Source: an uncultured beta proteobacterium (GTDB lineage Bacteria; Pseudomonadota; Gammaproteobacteria; Burkholderiales; Burkholderiaceae_C). From it: a stretch of 64,000 nucleotides of DNA. The notes beneath the pieces are model-generated. The model worked only from the letters and a program-made list of their open reading frames with translations. It did not search any database and had not been told where the DNA came from. The DNA is taken from positions 50,616 through 114,615 of the forward strand of contig CAIJRK010000073.1 in NCBI GenBank assembly GCA_903823025.1. Direction: 5' to 3'. Positions 43,598 through 51,650 of the stretch are shown here, in pieces (position 1 is the first letter of the stretch; each line of letters opens with the position of its first letter). The translations under genes and the position numbers were made by a program.

Positions 43598-43645
43598 AGC
43601 GCATTCTGGAATCGGTCTTGAAGCCATCAAGGGAGATGCGCGTGA

Positions 43646-43711
43646 TTTGAGATTTCTCAAAATAAATCCCGGATTGCCACTTCATGATTGGCGACCAATA
43701 TTTCGGGATTT
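43646..43711. promoter_or_regulatory. Inverted-repeat cluster in the mgtC/gas-vesicle divergent gap
   Basis: The 125-bp gap contains TTTGAGA-TT-TCTCAAA (43646-43661). It also holds a nested pair: AAATCCCG (43664-43671) with CGGGATTT (43704-43711), enclosing ATTGG-CGA-CCAAT (43687-43699). No good sigma-54 or sigma-70 boxes were found. These dyads are candidates for operators of the first gas-vesicle transcript. Confidence 0.45.
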
Positions 43712-43722
43712 CAACCAGACTT

Positions 43723-44325
43723 ATGCGCACGCTTCTTGTGATTCCGATCATCCATACCGAGCAGGATATGGGTTCGCTGCAGGCGCAGATGAAGCAGGCC
43801 TATGTGTCGCAATATGGCCATGAAAAATGGCTCGAACATCTCAAATCCATTGATGCGTTGTGGCTGGGCATTCGCCAACTGATTACAGCGTTGGCCTTGC
43901 CCTATCCATACGTGCGCTTATATCAGGACGGTTTGCCGGTGTGTGAAAAAGAAGCGGAAATTGTCCGGGATGTAGCGACCCAAGGCAGTAAAAATCATCA
44001 GCTATTGCTTGAGTTGATGGCCCAAGGAGCGCATTTAATGGGCACCGAAGACCCCCGCTTGCTGCTGGAGGAATACCAGCTTCACAAGGCGGCCTTAAGC
44101 GATTTACAGCCCGGCCAGACAGAACAACGCCAGGATTTGAGCCGACGACTGCTTTTTGACCGTGATAAGTTTATTGCGCAGCGCATCAACACGACGCTGA
44201 TGCCTGGCGAGACGGGTTTGCTGTTTTTGGGCTTGGTTCATGCCGTAGAACCGTTCTTGAGAGCCGATATGCTGGTTAAACATTTGCTGCCTTCGCTTCG
44301 GCAAAGACCGGGTAAAAGCGCATGA
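43723..44325 (+). CDS. Unrecognised protein opening the gas-vesicle regulatory block
   Basis: A 200-residue soluble protein beginning MRTLLVIPIIHTEQDMGSL; an upstream ATG at 43684 is in frame but less likely. I do not recognise a named family. Visible: LLVIPIIHTEQD near the N-terminus, RLYQDGLPVCEKE, and a C-terminal RINTTLMPGETGLLFLGLVH that distantly recalls the end of TraB/ChaN-like folds (RN...GxxxGLLFxGxxH). Its last four bases overlap the start of the sigma-54 regulator (ATGA), so the two are co-translated. In position it corresponds to gvpY of Serratia ATCC 39006, as I recall that cluster; homology is not shown. Confidence 0.65.
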   Translation: MRTLLVIPIIHTEQDMGSLQAQMKQAYVSQYGHEKWLEHLKSIDALWLGIRQLITALALPYPYVRLYQDGLPVCEKEAEIVRDVATQGSKNHQLLLELMAQGAHLMGTEDPRLLLEEYQLHKAALSDLQPGQTEQRQDLSRRLLFDRDKFIAQRINTTLMPGETGLLFLGLVHAVEPFLRADMLVKHLLPSLRQRPGKSA

Positions 44326-45857
44326 AGCCTGCAAGCCTTGGCACGGTCGGGCATAGCCCTGCCAAAGTGCTGATTGTGGATGACCTCGATGATGCGCGTT
44401 GGGTACTCTCCACCCTGATCCGTCAAGCCGGTTTTCTGCCGCTGATGGCGGCCAACGGGAGCGACGCCTTGGCGTGTATCCAGCGCGAAACCCCGGACGT
44501 CGTGTTGCTCGATGTCGGCCTGCCCGATATGGATGGCTTTGAGGTGCTGGCGCGGGCCAAGGCGCACGATAAAACGCTGCACGTCATTATGGTGACAGCC
44601 AATGGCAAAACCCACGATGCCGTTCGCGCTATTCGGGCTGGCGCTTATGACTATGTCGCCAAGCCGTTTAACAACGAAGACGTGGTGCTGACGGTGCGCC
44701 GCGCCCTGTCGGAAAAAGCCTTGCGAAGTCAGCATTGGCAGTGTCTCAATCAACCGGGCGGCGATGTCAGTCCGTTATTGGACTTGATGGGAAAAAGCGC
44801 GGCCATTGTGCGCATTCAGACCGAGGTTGAGCGTGTGGCGCGCACCAATTTTTCAGTCTTGGTGATGGGTGAATCCGGCACCGGCAAAGAGTTGGTCTCG
44901 CAAGCTATTCATGCCCGCAGTTTGCGCACTGCCCAGCCGTTTGTGGCGGTGGACTGCGGGGCGATTGCCGAGTCGCTGATTGAGAGTGAGCTATTCGGGC
45001 ACGAAAAAGGGGCTTTTACGGGTGCGCATCAAGCCAAAGCGGGCGCGTTTGAACTGGCCAATGGCGGCACGATTTTTCTTGATGAGATTGGCAATTTGCC
45101 GTTGGCGATGCAAGGCAAGTTGCTTCGGGTGCTGGAGACGCGGCGCATTCACCGCATTGGCAGCAGCAAAGAGCAGATGGTAGATTTTCGGGTGGTGGCG
45201 GCTACCAATGCGGATTTGTTGACGATGGTGGCGCAACAAACCTTTCGGGGTGACCTCTATCACCGACTGGCGGAATATGGCATTTTTATACCGCCTTTGC
45301 GTGAGAGAAAAGAAGACCTTGTGCTGCTGGTGAGCCGGTTTCTGACGCAGACAAACAAAGAGTTGGGCAAGCAAGTGCAAGGGCTGTCCGCGATGGCTTG
45401 GGGACTTGTTCAGGGTTATAGCTGGCCGGGCAATGCGCGTGAATTACGCAACCAATTGCGTCGCGCCGTTTTGTTGTGTGATGACCCCGAAGGCGTGATC
45501 ACCCCTGATTGCCTGGGGATGCTGCACGGACACACCCGTTCGCCGACGCCTTCGGGGTTTGATCAGATGACACCCGGCAGGCCGTCCGGCAACACCGATC
45601 ACACCTGCCCGCTGTGTGGCTCTACCGCGCTTTTGGCCTCGGGCGTCGGCTTGTCGCTCAAAGAGTTTTCTGCCCGGGTGACTGCGCAAATGGAGCGCGA
45701 GGTCTTGCTGCGGGTTTTGAATCTGACGGACGGCAACAAAGCGCAAGCCGCCCGAATGCTTCAAATTGATTACAAAACGATTCACACCAAACTCAAAGCT
45801 TATGAGATTTCATCGACCCAATTCATGAAAGACGGCCACAAACATGAAGGGCAATGA
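44322..45857 (+). CDS. Sigma-54-dependent response regulator (GvrA-like)
   Basis: NtrC-type activator of 511 residues: receiver domain (about 14-130) with phospho-acceptor D64 in VLLDVGLPD and KPF; AAA+ domain from about 155 with GESGTGKE (182), the sigma-54 contact loop GAFTGA (about 230) and GNAREL; Fis-type HTH at the C-terminus (NKAQAARMLQIDYKTIHTKL). The linker between AAA+ and HTH contains CPLCG, an unusual C-x2-C. It is the likely activator of the sigma-54 promoter in front of gvpA. It is coupled to the upstream gene by a 4-bp overlap. Serratia GvrA is the positional analogue. Confidence 0.88.
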   Translation: MKPASLGTVGHSPAKVLIVDDLDDARWVLSTLIRQAGFLPLMAANGSDALACIQRETPDVVLLDVGLPDMDGFEVLARAKAHDKTLHVIMVTANGKTHDAVRAIRAGAYDYVAKPFNNEDVVLTVRRALSEKALRSQHWQCLNQPGGDVSPLLDLMGKSAAIVRIQTEVERVARTNFSVLVMGESGTGKELVSQAIHARSLRTAQPFVAVDCGAIAESLIESELFGHEKGAFTGAHQAKAGAFELANGGTIFLDEIGNLPLAMQGKLLRVLETRRIHRIGSSKEQMVDFRVVAATNADLLTMVAQQTFRGDLYHRLAEYGIFIPPLRERKEDLVLLVSRFLTQTNKELGKQVQGLSAMAWGLVQGYSWPGNARELRNQLRRAVLLCDDPEGVITPDCLGMLHGHTRSPTPSGFDQMTPGRPSGNTDHTCPLCGSTALLASGVGLSLKEFSARVTAQMEREVLLRVLNLTDGNKAQAARMLQIDYKTIHTKLKAYEISSTQFMKDGHKHEGQ

Positions 45858-45903
45858 ACGCGGGCGCCTGGCCTATTTTTAGTCATTCAAAAGGAGAACA
45901 AGC

Positions 45904-46506
45904 ATGGTTGATAAAAAACGATCAGATGAATTTGCACAGGGCAAAGAACGGCTTGATGAAATCGGACGTCGGCTGGGTGCGGCCTTTGGAAAACCGGGTG
46001 CGGCACCCTCGGGCGGTAGTTTTTTTGCAGGTCTTGGCAACGTGGTGGAACAACTGGGCAAGTTGGTTGAGCAAGCCGAGCAGGCGGGCGGCACCTTAAG
46101 CAAGAGCGGCGATTTCAAGGTGGGTTCAGGTGAGCGGGCCAAGGGTGTTTATGGCTTCACTGTCAAATCTGCGCGTGGTGAGTCGGGGGTCAAAGTCGAG
46201 CCGTTTGGTCATATTCACAAAGATCAAGCTGGCAAATTGGTGGCTGTGCATGAGGTGCGCGAACCCATTGTGGATGTGTTTGATGAGCCGACCCGTGTGC
46301 TGGTTGTCGCTGAAGTTCCGGGCATTGAAGAAGACCAGGTGCAGCTTGAAATTCATGGTGATGTTTTGATGATCGCCACTGAAAAAGGTGAAACGCAATA
46401 CCGCAAAGAGCTGCTGCTACCGGGCAGCTTTTCTGCCGGTCAAATGAGTTTTCATTGCCGCAACGGCATTTTGGAAATTCAGCTTTTAAAAGACGTGAAG
46501 GGCTGA
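45904..46506 (+). CDS. gvpH: Gas-vesicle Hsp20-type protein (GvpH)
   Basis: A 200-residue protein with a variable Gly/Ala-rich N-terminal half containing an amphipathic segment (VVEQLGKLVEQAEQA) and a C-terminal alpha-crystallin-like domain (about residues 115-195: REPIVDVFDEPTRVLVVAEV, GIEEDQVQLEIHGDVLMI, GILEIQLLK). GvpH proteins are small heat-shock-like chaperones of gas-vesicle clusters; in haloarchaea GvpH binds GvpL. AAGGAG is 9 nt upstream. The Cdc48-like ATPase gene begins 2 bp after its stop. Confidence 0.85.
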   Translation: MVDKKRSDEFAQGKERLDEIGRRLGAAFGKPGAAPSGGSFFAGLGNVVEQLGKLVEQAEQAGGTLSKSGDFKVGSGERAKGVYGFTVKSARGESGVKVEPFGHIHKDQAGKLVAVHEVREPIVDVFDEPTRVLVVAEVPGIEEDQVQLEIHGDVLMIATEKGETQYRKELLLPGSFSAGQMSFHCRNGILEIQLLKDVKG

Positions 46507-46507
46507 T

Positions 46508-48655
46508 ATGAAAAAAGTAGTCGATGAGGGATTGCGCCTTAAAGTCACGGAAGCCTTGGTCAAGGATGTCGGTCGGGCGCTGGCGCGCATGGACCCGGCG
46601 GATATGCTGATTCTCGGCCTTGAGATTGGCGATATTGTGACGGTGGTGGGCAAACAGCGCACCGTGTGCAAGGTGATGCCTGCTTACAAAGAGGGCCGGG
46701 GCGAGGCAAGAATTCAGCTCGATGGCCTCTCGCGCGGCAATGCCGGGGTGGCGCTCGACGATGTTGTCGTGGTGCAAAAAGTAGTCGCGCATGCCGCGCA
46801 AAAAATTGTGCTGTCACCGACTGGCCCCGGCCTGTCAGACCGTGATCTCCAGTACATTGGCACCCGGCTCGATGGCTTGCCAGTGGTGGAGGGAGACCGA
46901 ATACGCGGCACTTTGTTTGGCAACCGGTCACTGGATTTTTTGGTGCGCGAGACCTCGCCCAAAGGGCCGGTTCTGATTGCCCCTCCGACTTTGTTAACGG
47001 TCGGTCCGGCGCCAACGCAGACCAAAACGCAGGCAACGGGGCGTGCTACTTTTTCGTATGAAGATATTGGGGGACTCAAGCGCGAAGTTCAGCGCGTGCG
47101 CGAGATCATTGAGTTGCCCCTGCGCTTTCCTGAAGTGTTTGTCCGGCTCGGCATTGATGCGCCCAAAGGGGTGCTGCTGTACGGCCCGCCGGGCTGCGGC
47201 AAAACGCTGATTGCGCGGGCTGTCGCGCATGAAACCGATGTGCGTTTTTTCTCGATCAGCGGGCCTGAGATCATGCAAAAGTTTTACGGCGAGTCGGAGG
47301 GCTATCTGCGCAAGTTGTTTGAGCAGGCTACCCAGCAAGCGCCCAGCATTATCTTCATTGACGAGATTGATTCGATTGCCCCCAAACGTGAAGAGTTGGG
47401 CGGTGAACACCAAGTGGAGCGTCGCGTAGTGGCCCAGTTGCTCAGTCTTATGGATGGCCTGAAAGCGCGGGGTCAAGTCATCGTCATTGCCGCCACCAAC
47501 ATCCCGAATGCACTAGACCCGGCCCTGCGTCGCCCCGGTCGCTTTGACCGAGAGATAGCCATTCCTATTCCGGATCGGCCTGGTCGTTTGGCTATTCTTG
47601 AAATTTATACCCGCGCCATGCCGGTCGCTCAAGAGGTTGACCTGGCGCAGTTGGCCGACATCACGCATGGCTTTGTCGGGGCTGATCTGGAGGCGCTATG
47701 TCGTGAAGCGGCCATGATTTGCATCCGGCGTATTTTGCCGGAAATTGACTTTGCCCAAGCCAAAATTCCGTATGAGTCTTTGCAAAATCTGGCGCTGTGC
47801 AAGAACGATTTTTTAGCCGCTTTGCGTGAAGTTGAACCTTCCGCTTTGCGTGAAGTTTTTGTCGAAGTACCCACAACGACTTGGGACGATGTAGGCGGCC
47901 TGGCGCAACCTAAACGTCTGTTGCGTGAGTTGCTGGAATGGCCTGCGAAATATGGTGCGTTGTTCGAGGCGGCAGGCGTCAAACCGCTCAAAGGCGTGCT
48001 CTTGTGCGGTCCGCCCGGCTGTGGCAAGACGCTGCTGGCGCAAGCGGCGGCCAGTGCGACACAAGTTAACTTTATCTCGGTGAAAGGCCCAGCCCTGATG
48101 TCCAAATATATAGGCGAGTCCGAGCGCGCCGTGCGCGAGGTTTTTCGCAAAGCCAAGCAAGCCGCGCCGTGTTTGGTGTTCTTTGATGAGATTGATGCAC
48201 TGGTGCCGCGCCGGGGGAGTGGCGCATCAGATGCGGGCGTGAGTGAGCGGGTCGTGGGTCAGTTTTTGGCTGAATTGGATGGGGTTGAAAAACTCACCGG
48301 CGTGCTGGTTCTCGCCGCCACGAACCGACCCGACATGGTGGACCCGGCCTTGTTGCGCCCTGGACGTTTTGATGTGGTCGTTGAAATACCGTTGCCTGAT
48401 GAACTCGAACGGCTGGCTATTTTGCAAGTGCAAGTGCGTGGCAAACCGCTGGCCAATGATGTAGATTTATCTAACTTGGCGGCGCGCACTGCCGGTCTAA
48501 CCGGTGCTGATCTGGGCGCTATCTGCAACCGTGCAGCCCTGAATGCGATTCGGGAAAGAATCACAGAAACCCAAGGCGGGGGTGCGCCTTCAAGCGCATC
48601 ACTCTCTATTTTTTCGTCGCACTTTGAGGCGGCCGTGAAACAGGCGCGATCATGA
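46508..48655 (+). CDS. Cdc48/VAT-type double AAA+ ATPase of the gas-vesicle locus
   Basis: A 715-residue AAA+ protein with a Cdc48-like N domain (about 1-180; GNAGVALDDVVVVQK), D1 (about 180-450) and D2 (about 455-715). Both carry GPPGCGKT (near residues 225 and 500), Walker B (FIDEIDSIAPKRE; FFDEIDALVPRRGS), arginine-finger regions (DPALRRPGRFDREI; DPALLRPGRFDVVV) and second-region motifs. Such archaeal/eukaryotic-style unfoldases are rare in bacteria outside gas-vesicle clusters; Serratia GvpZ is the probable analogue. Role is inferred: remodelling or disaggregating Gvp proteins. The gene overlaps the next GvpF/L gene by 4 bp. Confidence 0.88.
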   Translation: MKKVVDEGLRLKVTEALVKDVGRALARMDPADMLILGLEIGDIVTVVGKQRTVCKVMPAYKEGRGEARIQLDGLSRGNAGVALDDVVVVQKVVAHAAQKIVLSPTGPGLSDRDLQYIGTRLDGLPVVEGDRIRGTLFGNRSLDFLVRETSPKGPVLIAPPTLLTVGPAPTQTKTQATGRATFSYEDIGGLKREVQRVREIIELPLRFPEVFVRLGIDAPKGVLLYGPPGCGKTLIARAVAHETDVRFFSISGPEIMQKFYGESEGYLRKLFEQATQQAPSIIFIDEIDSIAPKREELGGEHQVERRVVAQLLSLMDGLKARGQVIVIAATNIPNALDPALRRPGRFDREIAIPIPDRPGRLAILEIYTRAMPVAQEVDLAQLADITHGFVGADLEALCREAAMICIRRILPEIDFAQAKIPYESLQNLALCKNDFLAALREVEPSALREVFVEVPTTTWDDVGGLAQPKRLLRELLEWPAKYGALFEAAGVKPLKGVLLCGPPGCGKTLLAQAAASATQVNFISVKGPALMSKYIGESERAVREVFRKAKQAAPCLVFFDEIDALVPRRGSGASDAGVSERVVGQFLAELDGVEKLTGVLVLAATNRPDMVDPALLRPGRFDVVVEIPLPDELERLAILQVQVRGKPLANDVDLSNLAARTAGLTGADLGAICNRAALNAIRERITETQGGGAPSSASLSIFSSHFEAAVKQARS

Positions 48656-49494
48656 TGACGCCAGTTCAAGTGCCCGCCTCAAATTTGGGTCTCTACCTTT
48701 ATTGCATGACCTTTCCAACCTGTGTGCCCGCTGTTGCAGGACTGGCAGAGGCGGGTGTGCTGGGGGTGGATGAACGTTATCCCGTGACGGTTCTGCTGGC
48801 GAGTGAGGCGATAGTGGCCGTTGTTGGGCAAGTCAACATTAGCGATTTTTCTGAAACAAATTTGCAAAATTTATCTTGGCTAGGAAAACGGGCTGTGCAG
48901 CATGAAGCGGTCGTGGCGCACATGATGGCGCACGCCACAGTTCTACCGGTTAAGTTTGGTTCAATTTTCAAGACCGAGGCTAGCTTGAAAAGTTTTTTGA
49001 ACCGGCATCACCTGGACATGGTTCAGGCACTTGATTCGCTGCAAGATAAAACCGAGTGGAGCGTCAAAGGTTATTTGGCAGAAGCACAGGCGCGCCAAAT
49101 GATTGCCGCTGAAGACCCGGATATTCAGGCCCGCCGGGCTGCCTTATCGACCTCACCCGGCGTTCGCTACCTGCAACAAAAACAACTGGATGCCAGGATT
49201 GAGACCGCACTGCAAGCTTATGTGACGCGCGTAGCGCAAGACCTGCAACAAGCGTTACAACCTTATGCTGAGGCATCAATCCCGTTGCGACACCATGCCA
49301 GCACCGTGACGGGGCGGCCAGATCGCATGGTTTTTAACAGCAGTTTTTTGTTGACGTCTGACGGCCTGACTGAATTTCGTGAGGCCCTTTCAATCCAACA
49401 AAATTCTCTGCAAAAGATAGGCATGAGTTTGGCCTTAAACGGCCCGTGGCCCGCCTATAACTTTTGTCCTGCTCTCTCTGATGTGACGTCATGA
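48652..49494 (+). CDS. GvpL/GvpF family gas-vesicle protein (first copy)
   Basis: A 280-residue GvpF/L protein. LGLYLYCMT opens the ferredoxin-like N-terminal domain; ATVLPVKFGSIFKTEASLKSF (about residues 101-121) is the family hallmark; SLALNGPWPAYNFCP is the conserved C-terminal end. GvpF/L proteins are accessory assembly factors that bind GvpA early in nucleation. It starts at an ATGA overlap with the AAA+ ATPase gene and ends in an ATGA overlap with the kinase gene, so three products are translationally chained. A shorter paralogue lies at 54388-55146. Confidence 0.9.
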   Translation: MMTPVQVPASNLGLYLYCMTFPTCVPAVAGLAEAGVLGVDERYPVTVLLASEAIVAVVGQVNISDFSETNLQNLSWLGKRAVQHEAVVAHMMAHATVLPVKFGSIFKTEASLKSFLNRHHLDMVQALDSLQDKTEWSVKGYLAEAQARQMIAAEDPDIQARRAALSTSPGVRYLQQKQLDARIETALQAYVTRVAQDLQQALQPYAEASIPLRHHASTVTGRPDRMVFNSSFLLTSDGLTEFREALSIQQNSLQKIGMSLALNGPWPAYNFCPALSDVTS

Positions 49495-51011
49495 CCCGAT
49501 TAGCCATGAATAGATTTTCAAGTAGTTTAGGAATGGAACCCGTGCCTAGTTTGTCATCCGAGGGTCGGTACGAGCGGCTCTATCACATGCTCTTGACCAG
49601 CATTCCATTTTCTCTTGTTTTGATTGATACCGCCTTGCGGGTAGCCTCGGCTAACCGTAACTTTATTGAGAAAGCACGCCGCACAGAGACCAATACGATT
49701 GGCGTTCGAATTCGTGAAGTTTTTCCGGATGCCATTCTGGAGTTTATGCAGTTAGAGGCCAAGATTCGTAGCGTCTTTGATACCGGCTTACCCTTGCCCG
49801 GTGCCCAAATGACTTACCGGGCACCAGGCATTCCTACTCGAATTTTTTATTACACTGTGATTCCTATCAAGATGGGCAGTGTGGTGGAACACGTCATGCT
49901 GGTCATGGATGACATCACGGACAAAGTGAAGTTGAGTGAGAAGGTACGCATGGCGGAACGCCATTTGGCCAGCGTTGTTGAATGCGCCAATGACCTGGTG
50001 ATTTCAACCGATGCTGAGGGGCGCATCACCAGTTGGAATCCAGCCGCCGAGCGTATCTCGGGTTACCGCAGCCATGAGGTGCGGGGGCAACTGCTGGCCG
50101 AGTTATGCGAGACGGCGCGTCGCAACGACATGGCCGCCATTATTCGTCAATTGGTGCATGGCGATGCCGTCGAGTTTCAAGAACTGAATCTTATCGCCAG
50201 CTCCGGGGGCTTGATTCCGGTGGACTGGTCTTTTTCGTCTATCCGGGACGATGCCAGCAAGGTCAGCGGTGTGGTCGCGGTAGGCCGTGATTTGTCTGAG
50301 CGTCGGGCGCTGGAGCAACACCTCTACCAAAGCGAAAAGCTGGCTGCATTAGGCGTGATGGCGGGCGGTATTGCCCATGAATTACGCAATCCGTTATCGG
50401 TCAGTTTTTCAGCTGCACAGTTTTTATTGGAGCCGCCCGATGATCCTGATTTTCAGCACGAATGTGTCCGGAAAATTCTGGAAGGTATCGAGCGTTCCTC
50501 GATGATTATCGAGAACTTGCTGCGCTTTGCCCGGCCTTCGTCCAGCAACCAAACTGAATCCCTCAATTTGGTAGCCCTGGTGCGCGAAACCCTGAGTGTA
50601 TTGACGCCACAGGCCAAGGTTCAAAAAATTAATCTGATTGAAGACTATGCCGAGCCTTTCATCCCCATTTCGGGCAATGCAAACTTGTTACAGCAAGTTG
50701 TGATGAATTTAATACTCAACGCTTATCAAGCCATGCCCGGCGGGGGTGAGGTGCGCGTGTCTATTCAGCGTGAATCGGACGAGGCTGTCGTGCGCGTTTG
50801 TGATACCGGAAGCGGAATTTCACATGCACATTTAAGCAAGATATTTGATCCTTTCTTCACCACGCGACCCGTCGGAAAAGGCACGGGCCTAGGCTTGTCG
50901 ATTTGCCACACCATCGTGAAACAGCATGGGGGAACGATTGCCGTAGAAAGTAGTTTTCTACATCAAGGAACGACGTTTATGGTTCGCCTGCCTTTGGCGA
51001 TTGACGTGTGA
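49491..51011 (+). CDS. PAS-containing NtrB-like histidine kinase (GvrB-like)
   Basis: A cytoplasmic kinase of 506 residues with no membrane segments: PAS-like domain 1 (about 25-140), PAS domain 2 (about 155-275, ISTDAEGRITSWNPAAERISGY), HisKA with the phospho-acceptor His in GGIAHELRNPLSV (about residue 300), and HATPase (N-box LILNAYQAM, G boxes DTGSGI and GKGTGLGLSI). The soluble PAS sensor suggests an internal cue such as redox, energy or light, but no ligand-binding residues were identified. Likely partners are the receiver protein encoded 15 bp downstream and the sigma-54 regulator. Confidence 0.87.
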   Translation: MTRLAMNRFSSSLGMEPVPSLSSEGRYERLYHMLLTSIPFSLVLIDTALRVASANRNFIEKARRTETNTIGVRIREVFPDAILEFMQLEAKIRSVFDTGLPLPGAQMTYRAPGIPTRIFYYTVIPIKMGSVVEHVMLVMDDITDKVKLSEKVRMAERHLASVVECANDLVISTDAEGRITSWNPAAERISGYRSHEVRGQLLAELCETARRNDMAAIIRQLVHGDAVEFQELNLIASSGGLIPVDWSFSSIRDDASKVSGVVAVGRDLSERRALEQHLYQSEKLAALGVMAGGIAHELRNPLSVSFSAAQFLLEPPDDPDFQHECVRKILEGIERSSMIIENLLRFARPSSSNQTESLNLVALVRETLSVLTPQAKVQKINLIEDYAEPFIPISGNANLLQQVVMNLILNAYQAMPGGGEVRVSIQRESDEAVVRVCDTGSGISHAHLSKIFDPFFTTRPVGKGTGLGLSICHTIVKQHGGTIAVESSFLHQGTTFMVRLPLAIDV

Positions 51012-51026
51012 AGGGTTCAGGGATTA

Positions 51027-51446
51027 ATGATTGAATTTATGACCGTGCTGATTGTGGATGATGAACCAGATGTGCGTTGGGCACTAGAGATGATCTTGCG
51101 AAGAAATGGTTTTTCAGTTGCTACTGCGGCCAGTGGTGACGATGCTTTGCGCTGGCTTAAGGAGGCGGGCGTGGCCTGCCGTCTCATTTTGCTCGATGCC
51201 AAACTAGGCGACATTGAAGGCGTCGAGTTGGCCCGCCGGATCAGAACCAAAACAACGTGCATGGCCCCGGTGATTCTTGTCTCAGGTTACTTCTACAAAG
51301 ATGACAGTCTGGTGCAGCACAGCTTGAGAACCGGGCTGATATCTGCCTTTGTAACCAAGCCGTTTCGACATGACGAAATACTGAGTGCTATTCAAGCTGT
51401 TTTGGCTACGGGTGCAAGCGCCCTACCTATGGAATCGTCTCCCTAG
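51027..51446 (+). CDS. Single-domain response regulator (GvrC-like)
   Basis: A 139-residue stand-alone receiver. VLIVDDEPDVRWALEMIL, phospho-acceptor D57 in LILLDAKLG, a switch Ser in ILVSGY and VTKPF are intact; there is no output domain. Start MIEFM at 51027 is given; the second Met (51039) is possible. It follows the kinase gene by 15 bp and is the last gene before the gvpA promoter. As a free receiver it may shuttle or sink phosphate between the kinase and the NtrC-type regulator, or bind a protein target directly. Confidence 0.85.
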   Translation: MIEFMTVLIVDDEPDVRWALEMILRRNGFSVATAASGDDALRWLKEAGVACRLILLDAKLGDIEGVELARRIRTKTTCMAPVILVSGYFYKDDSLVQHSLRTGLISAFVTKPFRHDEILSAIQAVLATGASALPMESSP

Positions 51447-51506
51447 AAATTAAACCTCTAACGTATTTTTAAAAATTAAATGCTGTTCAAGTTTTTTCTT
51501 AACCTG

Positions 51507-51529
51507 TTGTTTTTAAAGGGTTAAAACAA
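51507..51529. promoter_or_regulatory. Candidate upstream activator site for gvpA
   Basis: TTGTTTT (51507-51513) and AAAACAA (51523-51529) form a near-palindrome overlapping TTAACC/GGTTAA (51499-51504 and 51519-51524), centred about 60 bp upstream of the predicted gvpA start. Enhancer-binding proteins usually sit further upstream (about -80 to -150), so this is tentative. The rest of the 51447-51550 gap is AT-rich with no other recognised element. Confidence 0.35.
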
Positions 51530-51550
51530 TTTAATTAGACGAGAAAAATA

Positions 51551-51566
51551 TGGCACGGTCATTGCA
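51551..51566 (+). promoter_or_regulatory. Sigma-54 promoter of gvpA
   Basis: TGGCACG-GTCA-TTGCA matches the -24/-12 consensus TGGCACG-N4-TTGCW at every specified position, with GG and GC at the required 10-bp spacing. Counting 12 bases from the -12 C (51565) places the start near 51577, about 74 nt before the gvpA ATG. The sigma-54 activator encoded at 44322-45857 is the natural regulator. Confidence 0.9.
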
Positions 51567-51577
51567 AATATAGAAGT

Positions 51578-51600
51578 GTACGAAGGGCGTCACCCCGTAC
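51578..51600 (+). other. 5'-terminal mRNA hairpin of the gvpA transcript
   Basis: GTACG (51578-51582) pairs with CGTAC (51596-51600) and GGG (51585-51587) with CCC (51593-51595), with a two-base AA bulge and CGTCA loop. An alternative pairing is ACGAAG (51580-51585) with CTTCGT. The stem begins one base after the predicted sigma-54 start, a placement known to protect abundant mRNAs from 5' decay. Confidence 0.65.
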
Positions 51601-51650
51601 TTCGTCACTAAAAAGTGTTAATCAGGGGTTCTATATGTTTGGAGAATGAA

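Noticed and set aside
43608..43624. Possible sigma-54 promoter (TGGAATC-N4-TTGAA) upstream of the first gas-vesicle gene
   Set aside because: The essential -12 GC is missing and the -24 box has mismatches.
51615..51650. GTG start 12 codons upstream of gvpA
   Set aside because: The extra residues are not GvpA-like, and GGAGAA is correctly spaced only for the ATG at 51651.
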